NCBI GenBank assembly: GCA_030597275.1
Contig: JAUVSB010000006.1
Location: 1-17,623, forward strand
Reading direction: 5' to 3'
Length of the DNA: 17,623 bases
Source of the DNA: Gammaproteobacteria bacterium
Lineage (GTDB): Bacteria > Pseudomonadota > Gammaproteobacteria > BMS3Bbin11
Part shown: positions 13,979 through 17,623 of the stretch, piece by piece
How positions within the stretch are numbered: the first letter of the stretch is position 1
Layout of the letters: every line of letters begins with the position of its first letter
Position numbers and translations under genes: made by a program
Notes under the pieces: generated by a model
The model's database searches: none
Told to the model about the DNA's origin: nothing
What the model saw: the letters and a program-made list of their open reading frames with translations, nothing else

Positions 13979-14863
13979 GTGACTTCAGGCAGTGCCCGAC
14001 CACGAAACCGACGCCTACCAGTCAGCCCGCTTGCAATCGGTCTGGCTGTCCTGTTGCATGGTGTTTTGTTTAGCATCATGTTCATCAAAGTGGATAGCCA
14101 TGTAAAACAGGTTGCGGCAGTAAAATCACTGCAAATTAAGGCAGACAAACCGCTGGATATTATCGAAGCCACTGCCATTGATAATAAGGTTCTGGAAGAG
14201 AAAAAAGAAAAGAAGCGGGCGATAGAACGAGAGAAGCAGCGCAAGCTTGCGGCAGAGAAAAAACGTCTGGCTGAAAAGGAGCGAAAGCGTAAGGCGGAGG
14301 TTAAACGCAAAAAGGAAGAACAGGTCAAAAAGAAAAAGGCTGAGGAGAAGCGTAAGAAAGAGCTTGCGATAAAGAAGGCCGAGGCGAAGAAAAAAGCCGC
14401 TGAAGAAAAAAAGAAAGCAGACAAGGAAAGGGCACGTAAAAAGGCGGAAGCGAAAAAGAAGAAAGAAGCTGAGCGCAAGAAGAAACTGGCTGAAGAGAAA
14501 AAACGTAAAGCGGATGCAGAACGTAAAAGAAAAGAAGATGCAATGAGAAAACAGATGGAAGCAAAGGCCAGGGCTGCACGAGCTGGCCAGGCTATGAGCA
14601 AATATGTGCCTCGCATTCAGGCAAAGGTGGAGAGTAACTGGAGTTATCCCCCTCAAGGGCCAGAAGGTTGTAACCCTACGGTGAGAGTCAATCTTGCCCC
14701 GAATGGAAAGGTATTGAATGTAAAAATAGTAAAGAGTAGTGGTGATCCATACTGTGATAGTTCAGTGAAAAAAGCATTTTTAAAAGCATCGCCGATACCG
14801 ATACCATTAGACCCGGACCTGTATTCTGAATTCAAGACAATTGATTTTCCGTTCAGGCCATAA
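13979..14863 (+). CDS. tolA: Tol-Pal energy-transducing protein TolA
   Basis: A 294-residue inner-membrane protein that spans the periplasm and passes force from TolQR to TolB and Pal. Domain I is a short cytoplasmic tail plus one membrane helix (about 17-37, containing LLHGVLFSIMF with the conserved H27). Domain II (about 70-203) is a long charged helix built of Lys, Glu, Ala and Arg. Domain III (about 205-294) has the TolA C-terminal pattern VESNWSYPPQ, VRVNLAPNGKVLNVKI and two cysteines, C231 and C259, placed like the disulfide pair of E. coli TolA. It is shorter than the 421 residues of E. coli because domain II is shorter, and domain II is unusually rich in lysine. The start is GTG at 13979, two bases after the tolR stop, with GGAAAAG upstream. 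Confidence 0.95.
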   Translation: MTSGSARPRNRRLPVSPLAIGLAVLLHGVLFSIMFIKVDSHVKQVAAVKSLQIKADKPLDIIEATAIDNKVLEEKKEKKRAIEREKQRKLAAEKKRLAEKERKRKAEVKRKKEEQVKKKKAEEKRKKELAIKKAEAKKKAAEEKKKADKERARKKAEAKKKKEAERKKKLAEEKKRKADAERKRKEDAMRKQMEAKARAARAGQAMSKYVPRIQAKVESNWSYPPQGPEGCNPTVRVNLAPNGKVLNVKIVKSSGDPYCDSSVKKAFLKASPIPIPLDPDLYSEFKTIDFPFRP

Positions 14864-14928
14864 TTATTTATTTAATATGTATAACTGATAATGTTATCTT
14901 CAGAAATAGAAACTAGAATTTGACTTGT

Positions 14929-16254
14929 ATGCTTAAAAATATGAAATTTATTAATATGAAAAAAACTGCAGCACTGCTGATATTCCTAACAGGTTTGATG
15001 GCTTTTCCCGCACATGCAGTACTCACAATCGAAATAACTAAAGGTGTCGATATCGGCATTCCAATTGCCATCGTACCTTTCAGCTGGAAAGGGGCCGCGG
15101 TGGCAGGCGAAAGCATGTCTAATATAATTGAAGCTGATTTAACCCGGTCCGGGCGTTTCGATAGCATTCCCAGTACAGATTTTCTGCAACAACCGCACAC
15201 AGCCAAGCAGGTGCGGTTTAAAGATTGGCGCCTGATCAAGGCGGATAACCTGGTAGTAGGTACTATTGAGCAATCAGGGGCAGGGACATACAGGGTAAAA
15301 TTTCAATTGCTTGATATCTATACAGGCAAAACACTGACCGGCTACCAATATAATGTCCAAAGCAGCAAGCTGAGGAACATAGCGCACCAGATCAGCGATA
15401 TCATTTATGAAAAACTTACCGGTGAAAAAGGAGCATTCAATACCAAAATTGCCTATGTGACGGTTGAGAAATCAAAAAAAGGTCGGCGTTTCCTGTTACA
15501 GGTGGCTGATTCAGACGGTTTTAGTCCGCAGACTATTCTTGACTCTCATCAGCCGTTAATGTCACCTGCCTGGTCACCTGACGCACGTAAGCTTGCATAT
15601 GTTTCTTTTGAAAAAAAGCGATCAATGATATACATACAGCGTTTAGCAGACGGTAAGCGTGAGAATGTAGCCAGTTTTAAAGGCATTAACAGTGCACCTG
15701 CCTTTTCTCCCGACGGGACAAAGCTTGCCTTTGTTTCATCAAAGGAAGGCAATACAGAGATTTATGTGCTTGATTTACGAACACGTGCGATCAAACGATT
15801 GACGCATCATCATGGTATTGATACAGAGCCCTCCTGGATGCCGAATGGCAAGGGACTGGTCTTTACCTCGAGTCGTAGCGGCCAGGCACAGATATATCGC
15901 ATGAATGCAGATGGATCGGGTGTTAAGCGCTTAACATATAGCGGTAAATATAATGCCAGACCATCGGTTTCCGCAGATGGCAAGCTAATGGTTATGATTA
16001 GCCGTGGCAATGGTTTGTTCCATGTCGCTACGCTGAACCTCCGTAATAAGGAATTAAACAAGCTGACAAGTACGCTGCTTGATGAATCGCCAAGTTTCGC
16101 CCCGAACGGAAGAATGGTACTTTATGCATCCGAGCAAAATAACAAAGGCGTTCTGGCCGCTGTATCATCGGATGGCCGTGTTCGGCAAACACTAAGATTT
16201 TTACAAGGGGACGTGCGTGAACCCGCATGGTCACCATATTTAAGACGACAATAG
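14929..16254 (+). CDS. tolB: Tol-Pal periplasmic beta-propeller protein TolB
   Basis: A periplasmic protein of about 440 residues that binds Pal and is released by TolA. A signal peptide ends at FPAHA-VLTIE. The N-terminal domain (GVDIGIPIAIVPFSW to YEKLTGEKGAF) is followed by a six-bladed propeller, seen as the repeats SPAWSPDARKLAYVS, APAFSPDGTKLAFVS, EPSWMPNGKGLVFTS, RPSVSADGKLMVMIS, SPSFAPNGRMVLYAS and EPAWSPY. The start is uncertain: ATGs at 14929, 14941 and 14956 are in frame, none with a clear ribosome-binding site, and all give a workable signal peptide. The 65-base gap after tolA is very AT-rich and could hold a separate promoter. It ends in TAG, 15 bases before pal. Confidence 0.95.
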   Translation: MLKNMKFINMKKTAALLIFLTGLMAFPAHAVLTIEITKGVDIGIPIAIVPFSWKGAAVAGESMSNIIEADLTRSGRFDSIPSTDFLQQPHTAKQVRFKDWRLIKADNLVVGTIEQSGAGTYRVKFQLLDIYTGKTLTGYQYNVQSSKLRNIAHQISDIIYEKLTGEKGAFNTKIAYVTVEKSKKGRRFLLQVADSDGFSPQTILDSHQPLMSPAWSPDARKLAYVSFEKKRSMIYIQRLADGKRENVASFKGINSAPAFSPDGTKLAFVSSKEGNTEIYVLDLRTRAIKRLTHHHGIDTEPSWMPNGKGLVFTSSRSGQAQIYRMNADGSGVKRLTYSGKYNARPSVSADGKLMVMISRGNGLFHVATLNLRNKELNKLTSTLLDESPSFAPNGRMVLYASEQNNKGVLAAVSSDGRVRQTLRFLQGDVREPAWSPYLRRQ

Positions 16255-16269
16255 AGGATAGAGGAAGAG

Positions 16270-16788
16270 ATGAAAAATACAAGCAAGTTAATTCTAATTG
16301 CACTGTTGGCCGGTATGGTGGCAGTGAGTGGCTGTAACAAGAAAACCCGCAAAGCTGAAGGCGTAGGAATGGATGGTGTCTCAACTTCCGGTACAGGAGC
16401 AGGGTTTGGCCCTGATGGCCAGCCTTTGGGTGACTGGCAGGGTTCAGGGGATCTTTTATCGCAGACAACAATTCATTTTGCCTACGACAGCAGTGAACTG
16501 GATGCTGATAGCCTGGCTATCGCTGAAGCCCATGCGAAATTTTTAAGTGAAAACTCTTCTATTACTGTGGTTCTTGAAGGTCATGCTGATGAACGCGGTA
16601 CACGGGAATATAACCTTGCTCTGGGTGAACGACGTGCGCAGTCTGTTGTAGACGTCTTCGTTGCTTTAGGTGTTAGTGCAGCAAACATAGAAAACGTTTC
16701 CTACGGTGAAGAAAACCCGGTTGCTGAGGGACATGATGAATCCGCATGGCATTTGAATCGCCGTGTTGAAATTCGTTATGGCAGGTAA
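16270..16788 (+). CDS. pal: Peptidoglycan-associated lipoprotein Pal
   Basis: A 172-residue outer-membrane lipoprotein. The signal peptide ends in a lipobox (VSGC) with C22 as the lipidated cysteine. A Gly-rich spacer (about 30-60) precedes the OmpA-like peptidoglycan-binding domain (about 64-172), with TIHFAYDSSEL and the diaminopimelate-binding region LEGHADERGTREYN (102-115; D107) followed by LGERRAQSV (R121, R122). It tethers the outer membrane to the cell wall and is moved by TolB/TolA during division. The start is supported by a purine-rich GAGGAAGAG directly upstream. Its last four codons overlap the start of cpoB. Confidence 0.97.
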   Translation: MKNTSKLILIALLAGMVAVSGCNKKTRKAEGVGMDGVSTSGTGAGFGPDGQPLGDWQGSGDLLSQTTIHFAYDSSELDADSLAIAEAHAKFLSENSSITVVLEGHADERGTREYNLALGERRAQSVVDVFVALGVSAANIENVSYGEENPVAEGHDESAWHLNRRVEIRYGR

Positions 16789-17623
16789 TTTCTCCCCTCT
16801 GTTGATACTGCGGATTCTTATGCTGGCACTGCTTGGCCCACTGTTGCTGAGTGCGTGCAATGAGACGACGGCGGCCACTATGCGGCCGTCTTCCGTTCAG
16901 AATCCACAGCTACAACTGCTTGGTCGGGTCAATAGTCTCGAGAGTGAAGTCGCTAGCCTGAGAAACACCGTTGATGTACAGGCTGATGAACTGAACAGGT
17001 TGCGCGAGAGATTATCGAGTATTTATGACGATATTGATCGGCGCCTGCAAGGTTTAGAATCTGGATCATCACGGGGCACTTTTTCTGCAGCCCCGGCAAC
17101 AGAAATGGTAAGAGATAGTGAAATTCCAGCTGTTCCCCAGCAGGCAGAAGTTCCAGGTAATGTCATATCTCCTGCTGATGGCGTGACAGATTCTGCAGCC
17201 TTAAGTGCGGCACCTGCCGCCGCTGTACTTTCTGCTGGAAGCCCTGTACAGGGCTTCCAGGATGGTGCATCAGAACTGGAGCAGGCTTCATACGACAGAG
17301 CTTTTGATCTGTTGAAACAAAGCCGTTACGAAGAAGCTATTGCCGCGTTTAAGGAATTTCCAATCCGATACTCGAGGAGCTCGCTTGCTGACAGCGCTCA
17401 GTACTGGATAGCAGAAGCCCGCTATGTTAACCGTGCATACGATGCCGCATTGCATGAGTACAGCACGCTGATACAGCGTTACCCTAAGAGTAAGCGTTTA
17501 CCTGATGCTATGCTGAAAGTGGGTTATATCCATTTTGATAATGAGCAATGGCAACAGGCAAGAAGGGCCTTGAATGCAGTCGTCATCAGGTACCCCGGTA
17601 CCCGCGTGGCTGTTTCTGCAAAA
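16778..17623 (+). CDS. cpoB: CpoB (YbgF), cell-division coordinator, 3' end beyond the window
   Basis: From the ATG at 16778 there are 282 codons, open at the right edge. A hydrophobic leader ends in a lipobox-like LSAC (24-27), so C27 may be lipidated. Residues 41-94 form a coiled coil (LGRVNSLESEVASLRNTVDV and onward), the trimerisation part of CpoB. A low-complexity Ala/Ser/Pro linker (95-165) follows, then tetratricopeptide repeats from about 168: AFDLLKQSRYEEAIAAFKEF, ADSAQYWIAEARY, YDAALHEYSTLIQRYPKS and AMLKVGYIHFDNEQWQQARR. In E. coli CpoB sits at the septum and links Tol to peptidoglycan synthase PBP1B. The gene overlaps pal by 11 bases and completes the tol-pal order. Confidence 0.93.
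   Translation, partial: MAGNFSPLLILRILMLALLGPLLLSACNETTAATMRPSSVQNPQLQLLGRVNSLESEVASLRNTVDVQADELNRLRERLSSIYDDIDRRLQGLESGSSRGTFSAAPATEMVRDSEIPAVPQQAEVPGNVISPADGVTDSAALSAAPAAAVLSAGSPVQGFQDGASELEQASYDRAFDLLKQSRYEEAIAAFKEFPIRYSRSSLADSAQYWIAEARYVNRAYDAALHEYSTLIQRYPKSKRLPDAMLKVGYIHFDNEQWQQARRALNAVVIRYPGTRVAVSAK
17235..17260. repeat. 26-base perfect palindrome inside cpoB
   Basis: The half-site CTGGAAGCCCTGT (17235-17247) is followed immediately by its exact reverse complement (17248-17260), with no spacer. It encodes part of the CpoB linker (residues 153-161, AGSPVQGFQ), between the coiled coil and the TPR domain. Confidence 0.9.

Noticed and set aside
14407..14413. A-AAA-AAG slippery heptamer in tolA, as used for frameshifting in dnaX
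   Set aside because: Such runs are unavoidable in a Lys-codon-rich segment, and I see no stimulatory hairpin or internal ribosome-binding site around it.
13900..14656. Long minus-strand open frames opposite tolA, rich in Phe, Leu and Ser
   Set aside because: They are the complement of the Lys/Glu-rich TolA helix; the low-complexity composition follows from that, and tolA itself is certain.

Overview
The window reads as chromosomal DNA from a free-living, non-enteric gammaproteobacterium. The evidence is the gene order yebC-ruvC-ruvA-ruvB-ybgC-tolQ-tolR-tolA-tolB-pal-cpoB, together with yaeQ, ygiQ, mobA/mobB and a DUF2288 gene. A nine-haem periplasmic cytochrome suggests respiratory flexibility. 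No rRNA, tRNA, CRISPR, transposase, integrase or phage gene is visible. The genus cannot be fixed from the sequence alone.

Left part (1-4872): the 5' end of yaeQ runs off the left edge on the minus strand. A cold-shock protein gene on the plus strand has a long AT-rich leader and a clear intrinsic terminator. Next comes a plus-strand pair: a 79-residue protein of unknown function, then a small HD-fold hydrolase closely resembling the MESH1/HDDC3 type of (p)ppGpp hydrolase. Facing it on the minus strand is a 957-959 residue secreted protein with an Ig/cadherin-like N-terminal part and nine CxxCH haem motifs. Intergenic heptamer repeats (AAGGACT, AARGACC) flank the small pair.

Middle part (4873-9354): a DUF2288 gene on the plus strand converges on a minus-strand unit of two small conserved-looking genes followed by ygiQ (radical SAM). 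Further right on the minus strand is mobA-mobB (molybdenum guanine dinucleotide cofactor synthesis), overlapping by one base.

Right part (9355-17623): one long plus-strand block. yebC is followed by the Holliday-junction genes ruvC, ruvA and ruvB, which are coupled by 4-base start/stop overlaps. Then comes the Tol-Pal envelope system from ybgC to cpoB, with cpoB cut by the right edge. TolQ, TolR and TolA form the proton-driven inner-membrane motor, TolB and Pal the periplasmic and outer-membrane side, and CpoB links this to peptidoglycan synthesis during division.

The most striking observation is tolR. It is full length (140 codons) only if an in-frame TAG at codon 61 is ignored. The stretch just before the stop also carries several unexpected changes at positions that are normally conserved. 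Other TAG codons in the window behave as ordinary stops, so this looks like a mutation, a clustered sequence error or a local recoding event, not a general code change. Also worth a look are a 26-base perfect palindrome inside cpoB, a lipobox-like signal peptide on CpoB, and the nine-haem cytochrome.
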